From Bradyrhizobium sp. S69 (GTDB lineage Bacteria; Pseudomonadota; Alphaproteobacteria; Rhizobiales; Xanthobacteraceae): 64,000 bases of DNA. The number at the start of each line of letters is the position of its first letter. The first letter of the stretch is position 1. This document shows positions 32,107-41,201 of this stretch, piece by piece. The translations under genes were made by a program, and so were the position numbers. The notes beneath the pieces were generated by a model. The model had not been told where the DNA came from. It did no database searches and worked only from the letters and a program-made list of their open reading frames with translations. Location: NCBI RefSeq assembly GCF_009766005.1, contig NZ_LMUK01000042.1, positions 404,659 to 468,658 of the forward strand, given 5' to 3'.

Positions 32107-33314
32107 GCGGTGGCCGCGCCGCGCTGTGCCGCCCGATCAAGAGCAACGCCGGCTATCGGGGCGCGTATCGGGTTGCCCGGCCGGGTCAGCCCGTAGGTCT
32201 TCGCCGCGCAACGCTCCCACGATAAAGAACGTGCATGCGCCGACGCGCCGGCTGCGAGGATCGCGCGCGTATCGTGATCCGATGCCAATTCGGCGATGGC
32301 CTCGGTGACGGCCTCGACGGACGGTGGAACCAGAAGTCCGGTGTCGTCTGCCGTGACCGCGTCCGGTACGCCGCCGACCGCGGTCGCGACGCAGGGAAGG
32401 CCGCCAGCCGCGGCTTCCAGATAGACCAATCCGAAACCTTCGACCCGGCCCGACGAGTCGGGCACGCCGGTGAGGCAAAAGAAATCCGCGGCGCCGTAGA
32501 TGTCGCGAATTTGTTCGTTCGACAGCGCGCCGAGCAGGCGGATGTCGCAATCCGAGGCTTCGATCTGGCGACGGAAGTCTTCCACATAGTCGGCCTCGCC
32601 ATGCGGGCCGATCACGAGCCATGTGATCTGCCTTCGCAGATCGTCCGGAACGCGCGCCAGCGCGGCGAGCGTAAGTTGGTGTCCTTTGCGTCGTGTGATC
32701 CGTGCAACAGTCACCATGACCATTCGGTCGGGCGCGAGCCCATAGACTTCACGCGTGGCGGCGCGGCCACTATTTTGGCGGAACCAGAAGTCCGAAACGC
32801 CCAGCGGTATGGCGTTGATACGACCTGGGTCGATGGAAAAGCGTTCGCGGAACAGTCCCTGGGTATAATGGCTGTTGGCGGCGACCTCGGTCCGAGCTCC
32901 GAATACGCCGGTGCCGTGGATCGCCAGGCGCTTGAGCAATGTCTGCGTTTCGTTGATTTCGGTGCCGTGGACCGTCATCAGGAGGCGCGCTTGCGTCCGT
33001 CGCCGTGACAGCGCGACCGGGATAAAGAACGGCCAATCGGCGGCATGAATGACGTCGAACGCTTCCTTCCGGGCCTTGCTGCGTGCAAGCAGGATTTTGG
33101 CCGGAAGATCCCGCATCGAATGTAAACCGCCGCGAAACCGGCTGATCTCGAACGGCAAGGCGTGGTCCTCGGTCGCGGTATCCTGTGCGTAATCTGGAGC
33201 GACCACCGTCACGCTGGCGCCGAGTCCGGTGGCCGCGCACGCGATCTCGCGCGCATAGGTGCCAATTCCGCCCTTGGCAGGCGAGAATTCACTGGTGAGC
33301 AACAGGATGTTCAC
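32103..33314 (-). CDS. Glycosyltransferase family 4
   Basis: 403-residue GT-B enzyme. The N terminus MNILLLTSEFSPAKGGIGTYAREIA is the usual family 4 opening with the Gly-rich acceptor loop. The C-terminal nucleotide-sugar site is EGFGLVYLEAAAGGLPCVATAVGGVPDAV (about residues 297-325), containing the EX7E pair. It adds a sugar to the growing lipid-linked repeat unit at the cytoplasmic face of the membrane. It lies 9 nt after the next glycosyltransferase gene and overlaps the small exported-protein gene. Confidence 0.9.
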   Translation of the reverse strand: MNILLLTSEFSPAKGGIGTYAREIACAATGLGASVTVVAPDYAQDTATEDHALPFEISRFRGGLHSMRDLPAKILLARSKARKEAFDVIHAADWPFFIPVALSRRRTQARLLMTVHGTEINETQTLLKRLAIHGTGVFGARTEVAANSHYTQGLFRERFSIDPGRINAIPLGVSDFWFRQNSGRAATREVYGLAPDRMVMVTVARITRRKGHQLTLAALARVPDDLRRQITWLVIGPHGEADYVEDFRRQIEASDCDIRLLGALSNEQIRDIYGAADFFCLTGVPDSSGRVEGFGLVYLEAAAGGLPCVATAVGGVPDAVTADDTGLLVPPSVEAVTEAIAELASDHDTRAILAAGASAHARSLSWERCAAKTYGLTRPGNPIRAPIAGVALDRAAQRGAATA

Positions 33315-33323
33315 GCTGTCACC

Positions 33324-34604
33324 TCAATGCGCCAATGGCGCCATGGCCAAGCCGCGCGCATCCTGAATTTGCTGATGATACCGGAAGACGCGTGCGAGCT
33401 GTGTTCCCGGCGTGAATGGCTTGATTGCGGCGGCAATTGCCACCGGATCCATCCTGTCCGCGTCAATCGCATCGCGGACATCAAGGAACCGTTGCGCGAG
33501 AGCTTCAGCCATCTCATCGACCGTGCCGGCTCGCGCCACGAGATAACCACTGATGCCGTCGTGAATGACCGGCTCGAGCTGAGGTAGATGGATCGCGACA
33601 ACGGGCCGGCCGACCGCCAGGGTCTCAAGGACGAAGCGCGGCATGCCCTCGAACCCCGAAGTAAGAATGCCGGCGTGCGCGCCGGCCAGCGTCGCTGCCA
33701 TTCCCGCGGCATCCTTGAAGCCGTGGCGAACGGTGATGTCCTCGATAGCAGCGAATTCAGCGAAGCGGTGCGGATCGCTCGTTCCAATGTAGTGGAACAT
33801 GACACCGCCGCCCAGCTTTCGCCGCAGACGATCGATCGCGCGGAACATCAGCGGCGGGTCCTTGAATTCATCCAGTCTGCCGGCAAACACCACCTGGAAC
33901 GGCGACGTGCTGCTGGGCAACGGCTGTGGCTTGAAAATGTCGGTGTTGACCCAGGTCCAGAGCGTGTCGATCTTGTCCTTGCGGCGCGGATAGGTCCGTT
34001 GCAACCGCTCCGTGATGAACGGATTGACGCAAAGGAACTTTTCGCTCATCGCGACAGCAAAACGTTCGCCCGTATTATGGACAAATGAATATTTTCGCAG
34101 CAGTGAGTCCATCTGCAGATTAGGTGATGCTCCCTCGCCGTGCAGCATCTGGATAAACGGTTGTCGCAACACCGCGGGCAACCACGAAAATTCCACGCGA
34201 CGCAGATCGACCGAACATTTTCGGGAGCGGATCAACTTTGCGATCGGGCCAAAATGGCGCAGCAGCGCCAAAAAGAACTGTCCGGTCAGGGAGGTGCGGA
34301 TGCTGCGCGCCGCCTCACGCGCCTGTTGGTCGGAGTAGTGCAGAATGGGAAGGAAGTCGAAGCTGCGTCCCCGGAAGGTCAATTTGTGGATTTCTCCGAG
34401 GCGCAGATCGCCCGTGGCATCCACCCCGATGAAGAGAAGATCGGTGTCTGTCGGATGGAAGGTGATGAAGTCACGAATGTAGGTCTCCAGCCCGCCAACC
34501 TTTTCGCCGCGCGGATCAAACGGGTGAATCAGGCAAATCTGATACCGGGGGCGGGCTAGATTGGCATTCCGCGCCCGCTGCGCCAGTGTCACTGTGGAAG
34601 TCAT
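33324..34604 (-). CDS. Glycosyltransferase family 4 (second enzyme)
   Basis: 426-residue GT-B enzyme. The N-terminal part has LIHPFDPRGEKVGGLETYIRDFI; the donor domain has VVFAGRLDEFKDPPLMFRAIDRL and the motif SGFEGMPRFVLETLAVGRPVVA, again with an EX7E-type arrangement. Its start overlaps the WecG-type gene by 4 nt. Sugar donor and acceptor cannot be derived from sequence. Role: a further step in assembly of the repeat unit. Confidence 0.88.
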   Translation of the reverse strand: MTSTVTLAQRARNANLARPRYQICLIHPFDPRGEKVGGLETYIRDFITFHPTDTDLLFIGVDATGDLRLGEIHKLTFRGRSFDFLPILHYSDQQAREAARSIRTSLTGQFFLALLRHFGPIAKLIRSRKCSVDLRRVEFSWLPAVLRQPFIQMLHGEGASPNLQMDSLLRKYSFVHNTGERFAVAMSEKFLCVNPFITERLQRTYPRRKDKIDTLWTWVNTDIFKPQPLPSSTSPFQVVFAGRLDEFKDPPLMFRAIDRLRRKLGGGVMFHYIGTSDPHRFAEFAAIEDITVRHGFKDAAGMAATLAGAHAGILTSGFEGMPRFVLETLAVGRPVVAIHLPQLEPVIHDGISGYLVARAGTVDEMAEALAQRFLDVRDAIDADRMDPVAIAAAIKPFTPGTQLARVFRYHQQIQDARGLAMAPLAH

Positions 34605-35392
34605 GCTGCTTTCCTCATCCGTGCGTTGAAAATCTGTGGAATCGTGCGCGCCACCAATCCGGGAACCACCGCCGCACAGCGCGCGTAGCGCGGACCGAGC
34701 CGCCGCGGCTCACGCAACATTCGCCACGCCCATTCGAGGCCGTATTTTTGCGCTACCGACGGCGCGCGCGCTTGAGTTCCCGCAATGAAATCCAGCGCCG
34801 CTCCGATGCAGAGCATTCCGGTTCCATCGAGTTCATCAAGGCAGCGCGCTGCGAAAAGTTCCTGACGCGGAGCGCCGAGGGCGATGAAGCACAATCTTGC
34901 GCCGGAAGCGCGGATGTTGCCGATCGCGATGTCCGCGTCCTTGGAATAAGGATCGAAATTGGAGCCGGGCGCATAGTAACCGGCGACCTTCAGCCCCTTG
35001 AAGCGTTTGGCCAGGCGTCGTGCCGTCGTGGCAAGCGTATGATCGTCCGAACCGAGCAGGAATATCGGCAGGCGGTTTTTGCCGGCCTCTCGGCAGAGCG
35101 GTTCGACGAGATCGGCGCCGGTCGTGCGCTCGATCCGTGTTCCCAGCAGCCGGCTCAGTATCACGATCGGAAAGCCATCGGCGGTGACAAATTTGGCACG
35201 ATGATACGCCGCCCTGAAATCGGGGCGCTGTTGCAGTTTCACAACATGGTCGAGATTGAGCGTGCAAACACTGAAGTTTTCGCCGCGTTGTGCCGCCGAT
35301 ACGATTGAAGCGACCGCATTCGTGATCGAAGGAACGTTGATAGTGACTCCGTTGACAGTGAGATTTGGTTGTTTCGTGTGCACGTTCAACAT
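34601..35392 (-). CDS. WecG/TagA/CpsF-family glycosyltransferase
   Basis: 263-residue GT26 enzyme. Start 35392 is supported by GGAG 6 nt upstream. Motifs: VCTLNLDHVVKLQQRPDF, TADGFPIVILSRLLG, TTGADLVEPLC, FLLGSDDHTL, and IALGAPRQELFAARC, all of the WecG/TagA type, whose members transfer N-acetylmannosaminuronic acid, N-acetylmannosamine or glucose onto a lipid-linked first sugar. This enzyme therefore probably acts early, on the product of the initiating sugar transferase encoded at 41770. It is the first gene of a four-gene operon reading toward lower coordinates. Confidence 0.92.
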   Translation of the reverse strand: MLNVHTKQPNLTVNGVTINVPSITNAVASIVSAAQRGENFSVCTLNLDHVVKLQQRPDFRAAYHRAKFVTADGFPIVILSRLLGTRIERTTGADLVEPLCREAGKNRLPIFLLGSDDHTLATTARRLAKRFKGLKVAGYYAPGSNFDPYSKDADIAIGNIRASGARLCFIALGAPRQELFAARCLDELDGTGMLCIGAALDFIAGTQARAPSVAQKYGLEWAWRMLREPRRLGPRYARCAAVVPGLVARTIPQIFNARMRKAA

Positions 35393-35752
35393 TCCGATCT
35401 CCAGGTGGCAGGGCGATCGAGGTACGCATGCACAAAATTCCAACAGCGTGCCCATCGTGTCGATGATGAGCGTCGATGTATCGAATTATTTTCCCCGACG
35501 AACGTCGAGAGGAGATCGCACCATTGCGACTCAAGAAAGGACGCTTCGCGACATAACGTTGATGCGCGTGTTCGCAAAACGAAAATCTGTATGCATGAAT
35601 CTATGTCGAGCGATGCGCGCGTATGTCTCGCGTGCCGCGCATTATTTTCCGCTTATGAAAAAAATGTGTCGCGCGCGCCGGTGAACGCTTGCTGCAATTC
35701 TATGCGGACCGATAAGGAGAATGCGACGAAAGCGTGATCGTCTCGCGCGCGC
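35393..35752. promoter_or_regulatory. Intergenic region upstream of the WecG-type operon
   Basis: 360 nt between the flippase gene and the WecG-type gene, both on the minus strand. Several CGCG-rich patches (around 35560-35680) alternate with AT-rich ones. No gene or clear terminator is seen. It probably carries the promoter of the operon ending at 31699. Confidence 0.3.
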
Positions 35753-37186
35753 TCAAGATTGCGGCTGCTGCGGACGCAACATTGTTCTCAGCAGCGGCGC
35801 GTACTGAACGGCAAGTGCGGTGATGTACGCCGCGGCGCCAGCCGCGATGTGTGCAGCCAGAATAATCGACGTTGATGCTTCCGGCATCTGGCTGAGCAGC
35901 GCTGTCATTGTGATGGTCGCTAGCCCGATTCGGGCGAGATGCCGGATCGGCAGAGTGAGGTTGAACTGCGAGAAGCCGATGGCGAAACTGACCAACGTTG
36001 CCGCCAGCGCGGCCACGACAGTGGCGCCCGCGGCGCCGACAAGGCCCCAATACCGGATGCAGACGGCGCTGAGAGCGACAGTGAAGGTTGCATCAATCGC
36101 GGCGACGACAACCATGAGTCGCGTACGACTGTGCAGTAGAAAGACCTGGTCGCCGAAATGAGCGCGCAGGTTCCGTATGGAACCGGCCAGAATAGAGAGC
36201 GGAAGAATAGCGAGCGTCACCGGCTGAAATGCCGCCGCGATCAGCAGATGCACGATCTCTGTGCGAAGCATGAAGATACCAACGACGCTTGGCGCGAGGA
36301 TGGCGATCAGGAGAGCGCTGTTGTCTGAAAGCTGGCGCATCGCGGCTTTGCTACCGGCTTGTTCCATGCTCTTGACCGCGAGAGGGAAGGCCGCGGCCGT
36401 CACCAGCATCGCCGCGACCGCGGCGGCGCGCTGGCCTAGGCCATAGCCGACCGCGAACAGGCCCGCGGCGGCGACGCCGAGCATATCGTTGATGATGAAA
36501 CGCGAGGCATTAAGACCGATCCAGCTGAGTGCGCCTCCGATGACGATCGGAATGCCGTAGAGCAGCGCATGATCGATGATCTCGCGATCGATCGGCCAGA
36601 GCCTGCGGCCATAGTCGAGTTTTGGCAGGACAATGACGATCGCGACAAGTTGGGCGGCGGCATAGCCAGCGAGTGGAAATTCGGCCGACTGGCCGAACAG
36701 CTTGATCAAGAGCAGGCCGACGAAAAACCCTACTGACGGTCCGACGATCTGCTGGATCGTATAAATCCAGATATGGTGGCTGACGCGGGCGCGCTCGCCG
36801 ATATACAGATTGAGTGAACGCGTGATGACGTAGGCGATGGTCGCTGTGAGCAGTCCACTTTTTGCATCGGGCGCTATCACCAGCAGCAAGATCGCGATAA
36901 CGGCGATGGTCTGGACGATCAGCGAAAGCAGAAGAACGCTGTTCTCGGTGCGATAGAAGCGTTGCGCGTCGTCTCCCGCCTGATACCGCCCGAAGAATCG
37001 CAGAGCATATTGTGACCACCAGGCGAGAAAGGCGATTTGCAGCAACTCATGCGCGGCGGTGACCAGGGTGATGACGCCTAGCGTGTGTTCGTCGACGACG
37101 TGGGTCCACACGATCATCGCGATCAGCTGGAACATCGGACCCACGATCTGCGCGGGCAAATAGAGCACAGTATGGCGCAGGAGCAT
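35753..37186 (-). CDS. Wzx-type polysaccharide flippase (MOP superfamily)
   Basis: 477-residue membrane protein with about 12 to 14 hydrophobic helices spread over its whole length and short loops, as in O-antigen/exopolysaccharide flippases. The N-terminal LRHTVLYLPAQIVGPMFQLIAMIVW and the helix pairs at QRFYRTENSVLLLSLIVQT and GYGLGQRAAAVAAMLVTAAAFPL fit the family. It would move lipid-linked repeat units to the periplasmic face. It lies 3 nt after the acyltransferase gene. Confidence 0.87.
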   Translation of the reverse strand: MLLRHTVLYLPAQIVGPMFQLIAMIVWTHVVDEHTLGVITLVTAAHELLQIAFLAWWSQYALRFFGRYQAGDDAQRFYRTENSVLLLSLIVQTIAVIAILLLVIAPDAKSGLLTATIAYVITRSLNLYIGERARVSHHIWIYTIQQIVGPSVGFFVGLLLIKLFGQSAEFPLAGYAAAQLVAIVIVLPKLDYGRRLWPIDREIIDHALLYGIPIVIGGALSWIGLNASRFIINDMLGVAAAGLFAVGYGLGQRAAAVAAMLVTAAAFPLAVKSMEQAGSKAAMRQLSDNSALLIAILAPSVVGIFMLRTEIVHLLIAAAFQPVTLAILPLSILAGSIRNLRAHFGDQVFLLHSRTRLMVVVAAIDATFTVALSAVCIRYWGLVGAAGATVVAALAATLVSFAIGFSQFNLTLPIRHLARIGLATITMTALLSQMPEASTSIILAAHIAAGAAAYITALAVQYAPLLRTMLRPQQPQS

Positions 37187-37189
37187 GCG

Positions 37190-38290
37190 TCAGGCTCCCA
37201 GCCATCGGGCAAAGCGCGGCGGGGAGAACCGCCGGACAGACAGCAAGGCGAGAATGACGATGGCTGAAGTCACCGCGTAGGTAATCGCCGTGTCCACAAG
37301 GGGTCCAAACTGGCGCAAAGCCATGTGGTCACGCAAAATCATGACGACAAAGATGTGCCAGAGATAGATAAAATAACTTCCCGAACCCAGCGCGGCGAGA
37401 AAAGGCAGCTGAATGTCGAGGGCAAACAACGCCGCGCAGAACATCGCGGCGTAGCCGAAAAAAGCGATTGAGTCGTAGTCCGCGGCATCACCAAGACCGA
37501 ACAGACGAACCGCGGCATAGATGATGTAGGCCACCAAGGTTCCCATCACCATCGCCAGTCGCATTTCACGCAAGGCGGAAACCATGCCGGATGAGGCGGC
37601 TAATACACCCAATCCCGCGAAAGTGAGCCAAAACGGGATGTCGCGCATGCGGATTTCCTCAATCAAGGATTCCGACAAGCCCCGGCGTGACAGCAGCGGA
37701 TCAAGATAGCTTCCGACGATCAAACCGAACACAATCAAGAGTATCAGAAGGATGCCACATTTTTGTTCTGATTGCGGCGAGCCAGTGCCGGACATGCGGA
37801 AGATCAGCCACAGGCAAACCGTGCAGCCGACATAGACGAAGACGTAATAATAGACAAACACGTAAGCGAGCAGGAACCTCGCGATCGTCGTGGTGAGGCG
37901 AAGGTCCATCGCCGCATTATGCAATGCCATGTAGATGCAAGCCGCGACAAAGGCGATGGCGTAGGGAATCAGCGCCGCTTTCAGCCGCCTACCCAGCGGA
38001 ACGCGTCCGGAGAGCCCGGTGAGATATCCCGATGCGAACAGGAAAATCGGCACGCATGGCCGTAGCGCGGCGTCGGTCACCGTTTGCCACGTCGCGCCAA
38101 GCGGTTGCTGCAGCGAGTGAATCCCGATCACCATCAAAATGGCGATGCCGCGCATGGTATCGATGCCGCGATCGCGGTCCGGTGCTCCCGGCTGTGCCCT
38201 CAGTTGGTTCGGATGGCTCGCAATGTCTCCGCTGTCTCGCAATGGGCGTCCCGAACCTCGATGTCTTGGCGCGCCGGCGATCCGACGCAA
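37190..38290 (-). CDS. Acyltransferase family 3 (sugar O-acyltransferase)
   Basis: Integral membrane acyltransferase (OafA/ExoZ type) that puts acetyl or another acyl group on the polysaccharide. The family opening IDTMRGIAILMVIGIHS holds the catalytic His; later comes PIFLFASGYL and a typical ten-helix layout with LGSGSYFIYLWHIFVVMI near the C terminus. The reading frame starts with TTG at 38290, giving 366 residues with about 40 residues before the first motif; Met at 38155 is too close to the motif to be a good start. The start is therefore uncertain. It is between a glycosyltransferase and the flippase in one operon. Confidence 0.87.
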   Translation of the reverse strand: MRRIAGAPRHRGSGRPLRDSGDIASHPNQLRAQPGAPDRDRGIDTMRGIAILMVIGIHSLQQPLGATWQTVTDAALRPCVPIFLFASGYLTGLSGRVPLGRRLKAALIPYAIAFVAACIYMALHNAAMDLRLTTTIARFLLAYVFVYYYVFVYVGCTVCLWLIFRMSGTGSPQSEQKCGILLILLIVFGLIVGSYLDPLLSRRGLSESLIEEIRMRDIPFWLTFAGLGVLAASSGMVSALREMRLAMVMGTLVAYIIYAAVRLFGLGDAADYDSIAFFGYAAMFCAALFALDIQLPFLAALGSGSYFIYLWHIFVVMILRDHMALRQFGPLVDTAITYAVTSAIVILALLSVRRFSPPRFARWLGA

Positions 38291-38326
38291 ATGCGGTCGG
38301 GGGTCTCCCGAGAAGTCCCCGTCGCC

Positions 38327-39412
38327 TCAGTGCGTCTCGATCGTGTCGTCATGAAGTGCCGTCCGTGCCGATGCCGGTCGTCCGGCAAGCCGGGCGATCA
38401 GTCCGATCACGGCGTCGTGGTCGGAGGCGGCCGACGAGTTCCAGCGCGGAAGGTTGTCGTCCGCGAGCGCGATATAGCGCGAACGCCAGTCGCTACGGGA
38501 TAACAGGTCGGTCAGTTTGTCGGCGGCATTCGCCGGTTTGGATGGGTCGATGAAGATGCCGGAGGCCCCGAGCACTTCATGGAAAATGGGGGCATCCGGG
38601 GCTACGACGGGAAGTCCGGCATATTGAACTTCGAGCAGCGGCAAGCCCAGGCCCTCGTCGTGGGACGTACAGATGAAGACATCGGCATCATCGAGGATCT
38701 GTCTGACCCGCCCATCCGGCTGGTATCCGTGAAGCGTCACCCCGGGGATCGCCTCAAGGGCTTCCCAGTCATTGCCCCAACCGTGCCGCCCCACGATGTC
38801 CAGCGTCGCATCGGCGAAGCCTCGTGCGCGCAAGGCGCTGACTATGCTGGCCGCGGCGACAAAATTCTTGCGCGGTTCCACGGTCCCGAGGGCTACCACG
38901 CGCAACGGCGACGGCCGGGCGCTACGTTCAGCGCGACCGTTCGGATGAAGATCGAATACATTGCGAACCGGCGGCCGATACAGCGTGATCTCGGCTTCGG
39001 GCCGGCAATGCGCTCTCAGCTTGCGCTTGGTGTCGTTGGAATTTGCGAGAAAGCGAGGGTAATGGCGCAGCGCGAGCTTGAAGGGGGCGGCCATGTAGAG
39101 CCGGGCCCGCGGGTTCAATTCGGCTCGACGCGACAGCAGGAAATCGTCATGGATATAGGGCAGGACGCGTGACGCGAACGGCCGCAGCAGCGGACTCGGC
39201 GGAAAGCCGGGGCACAGGAGGATCGAGGACGTCGCGGCCAGGCGCATCGGCAGCCCAAGGGTTTGCGCCGTTACCATCTGGCGCGTGCCCCGCGCGGTGA
39301 CAGGTATAATGTCCAGCGGTGCGAGCGCCGCGGGCGAAAACAGTTCAAGCGTGATACGCTCGAGGCCGGTGACGTGGCGTCCGAGATGGGTGTGATCGAC
39401 ATAGATGGCCAT
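38327..39412 (-). CDS. Glycosyltransferase family 4 (third enzyme)
   Basis: 361-residue GT-B enzyme with a start at 39412 (MAIYVDHTHLGRHVTGLERIT), where the family normally begins; the upstream open frame is not credible. The donor domain carries RVVALGTVEPRKNF and CTSHDEGLGLPLLEVQYAGLPVVA. It is similar in pattern to mannosyl- or rhamnosyl-type GT4 enzymes, but the donor cannot be fixed. It lies between the Wza-type gene (58 nt) and the acyltransferase gene (36 nt). Confidence 0.88.
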   Translation of the reverse strand: MAIYVDHTHLGRHVTGLERITLELFSPAALAPLDIIPVTARGTRQMVTAQTLGLPMRLAATSSILLCPGFPPSPLLRPFASRVLPYIHDDFLLSRRAELNPRARLYMAAPFKLALRHYPRFLANSNDTKRKLRAHCRPEAEITLYRPPVRNVFDLHPNGRAERSARPSPLRVVALGTVEPRKNFVAAASIVSALRARGFADATLDIVGRHGWGNDWEALEAIPGVTLHGYQPDGRVRQILDDADVFICTSHDEGLGLPLLEVQYAGLPVVAPDAPIFHEVLGASGIFIDPSKPANAADKLTDLLSRSDWRSRYIALADDNLPRWNSSAASDHDAVIGLIARLAGRPASARTALHDDTIETH

Positions 39413-39470
39413 GCGACCGCCCTGGTCTCGAGGTAAACCACTGGAACGACACTTCAGAGGTAACGATGCT

Positions 39471-40070
39471 CTAGAAGTAGCGTTCAGGAATGCGAATGTT
39501 ATCGCCGGGATAGATCGGAACCGACGCATCGAGCGAGTAGGCCTCTTCAGTGCTGCTGCCCGATCGCCGGAGATATGCTTTGTTCTCATTGGCGCGATAG
39601 GTGAAACCGCCGGCGGTTGCGACCGCGTCCATCACGGTCAGGCCGAGGCGATAGGGATACTCGCCGCCCTTCTTGACCTCGCCAAGAATATAAAAGTTGC
39701 GATACGAGGCGACCTCAACGTTCACGCGCGGATCGCGCACAATTCCCTTGGACAAGGCTGACGATATCGCTCGCTCGAGCTGTCGCGTCGTCAATCCGCC
39801 GGCCCTGATGTGCCCGGCGAGGGGAATAGAGACAAAACCGTTATTGTCGACTTCATATTCGCCGGTGATATCGGTTTCGCCATAGACCTTCAGGCGAACC
39901 CTGTCATTCGGCCCAAGCACATACTCCTCGGTAGATGATACCGGCGCGGACTGTTGCGACTGCGTCGAGGCGTGGGATTGCGCTAACGCCGCCGTCGGCA
40001 ACCCCGCAGACGTCCCGGCGATCGCAAGGAACAACGCTAAGCCGGCGGCGCGGATCAATCCGTGAATCAT
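39471..40070 (-). CDS. Wza/ExoF-type polysaccharide export protein
   Basis: 199-residue exported protein. I choose Met at 40070 so that the signal peptide (GLALFLAIAGTSAGLPTAALAQ) is at the N terminus; 40109 is an alternative. A polysaccharide export domain follows (EEYVLGPNDRVRLKVYGETDITGEYEVDNNGFVSIPLAG, about residues 48 to 85). After it comes a SLBB domain (NFYILGEVKKGGEYPYRLGLTVMDAVATAGGF). It is shorter than Wza (about 380) and has no lipobox Cys, as in the short export proteins of alphaproteobacteria. It likely works with the autokinase and barrel proteins to carry the polymer across the periplasm and outer membrane. Confidence 0.9.
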   Translation of the reverse strand: MIHGLIRAAGLALFLAIAGTSAGLPTAALAQSHASTQSQQSAPVSSTEEYVLGPNDRVRLKVYGETDITGEYEVDNNGFVSIPLAGHIRAGGLTTRQLERAISSALSKGIVRDPRVNVEVASYRNFYILGEVKKGGEYPYRLGLTVMDAVATAGGFTYRANENKAYLRRSGSSTEEAYSLDASVPIYPGDNIRIPERYF

Positions 40071-40190
40071 GACGACATCCCGTACGAAAACGTCTGACTC
40101 GTTCTTCATCGGTCAGACGCCAGTCGCGAATGATAGTCGAACAATAACGGCAAAAGAATGTGACGGCCGTTTTCCGAGTTGGACAGAGTC

Positions 40191-41021
40191 TTACAACACC
40201 AGAATCTGCGTGCCTTCGATCGCGATGCAGGTCAGCGTTCCGCTGCGCCAAGCTCCGGTATCGATGTTGATTCGATTGTCGTGAAAGTCCGGATGCGGAA
40301 CCGGCGTGTGTCCGTGCACAATAAATTTGCCATGGTGCCTCGTGGAACCGAGGAATTCATCACGTATCCAGAGCAGATCGCGCGGATCTTGTGCATCGAT
40401 CGGGACATCAGGTCGAACGCCGGCGTGGACGAACATAAAGTCTCCACAACAAAAGCTGTTGCGTAGACATTGCAGGAACAGTCGGTGTGTGCGCGGAAAT
40501 GCGTCGGCGAGCGATCGCCGCAATTCGGCAGCGGAGCCAGTTCGCGAACGCGGAGAAGCACCATAGGATGCAAGCGTCGGCAATGCGCCGACTGGTAGCC
40601 ATGTCTCGAGTTCGACGGAACCTGCGAGAAACGCTTCCAGCAGCGCCTCATGATTACCGCGCAGGCAAATCGCACGATTTCGTACCAGCCGCACAGCGAG
40701 CAAATCGATGACATCCCTGGAATCCGGTCCGCGATCGATATAATCGCCGAGATAAACCTCGATCGCGTATCGAATTGGCCGGCGTCGCTGGTCGTCGTCG
40801 ATGCGTCCGAGTGTTTCCATCAGGAGGTCGGCACGACCGTGAATGTCGCCGACGCAGTAGACGCGTGTATCCGCCGGCAAGGTGGCCGCTTTCGGCTGCG
40901 ATTGGATTGCGGAACGTGCGCGCATTGTTGACCGAGTTCGATCATGGAACTCCAGTCTGGTCAAATTGCGATCGGCATCGCGTGGTGACCAGCCAAATAG
41001 AGGCGCCGCATTCTTCATCAC
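40191..41021 (-). CDS. PPP-family serine/threonine-type protein phosphatase
   Basis: 276-residue metallophosphoesterase with all core motifs: GDIHG (58-62), GDYIDRG (92-98), RGNHE (121-125), and later VHAGVRPD and VHGHTPVPHP. This is the PPP branch (lambda-phosphatase and PrpA/B-like), with two metal ions. It is upstream of the Wza-type gene in the same orientation and probably in the same operon. A phosphatase encoded beside a Wzc-type tyrosine kinase invites the idea that it removes phosphate from that kinase or another EPS protein; the usual partner is a low-molecular-weight tyrosine phosphatase, and none is present in the window. Confidence 0.9.
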   Translation of the reverse strand: MMKNAAPLFGWSPRDADRNLTRLEFHDRTRSTMRARSAIQSQPKAATLPADTRVYCVGDIHGRADLLMETLGRIDDDQRRRPIRYAIEVYLGDYIDRGPDSRDVIDLLAVRLVRNRAICLRGNHEALLEAFLAGSVELETWLPVGALPTLASYGASPRSRTGSAAELRRSLADAFPRTHRLFLQCLRNSFCCGDFMFVHAGVRPDVPIDAQDPRDLLWIRDEFLGSTRHHGKFIVHGHTPVPHPDFHDNRINIDTGAWRSGTLTCIAIEGTQILVL

Positions 41022-41063
41022 ATTGCGGCACGCGAGCGCAAGAGGTGATATATTTGAAGTGTT

Positions 41064-41201
41064 CTAGAAGAAAATCAGACGAACAGCGACGAAGATGGCG
41101 ATCCACGCGATCGCGTTCGCCAGAATGAGGCGGTTCCTGAGCTTGCGGTCGATAAGCTTGGGCTGTTCCGGCCGATGCGCCGCTGCATGTTCAGCGATCA
41201 T
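41064..41201 (-). CDS. Small membrane protein, 45 residues
   Basis: Short frame with GGAG 7 nt before the ATG at 41201. The product begins with a charged segment (MIAEHAAAHRPEQPKLIDRK) and ends with one membrane helix, ANAIAWIAIFVAVRLIFF. A longer start at 41273 has no ribosome site. It lies 42 nt upstream of the phosphatase gene on the same strand and could be co-transcribed. Function unknown; small single-helix proteins can modulate membrane complexes. Confidence 0.5.
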   Translation of the reverse strand: MIAEHAAAHRPEQPKLIDRKLRNRLILANAIAWIAIFVAVRLIFF

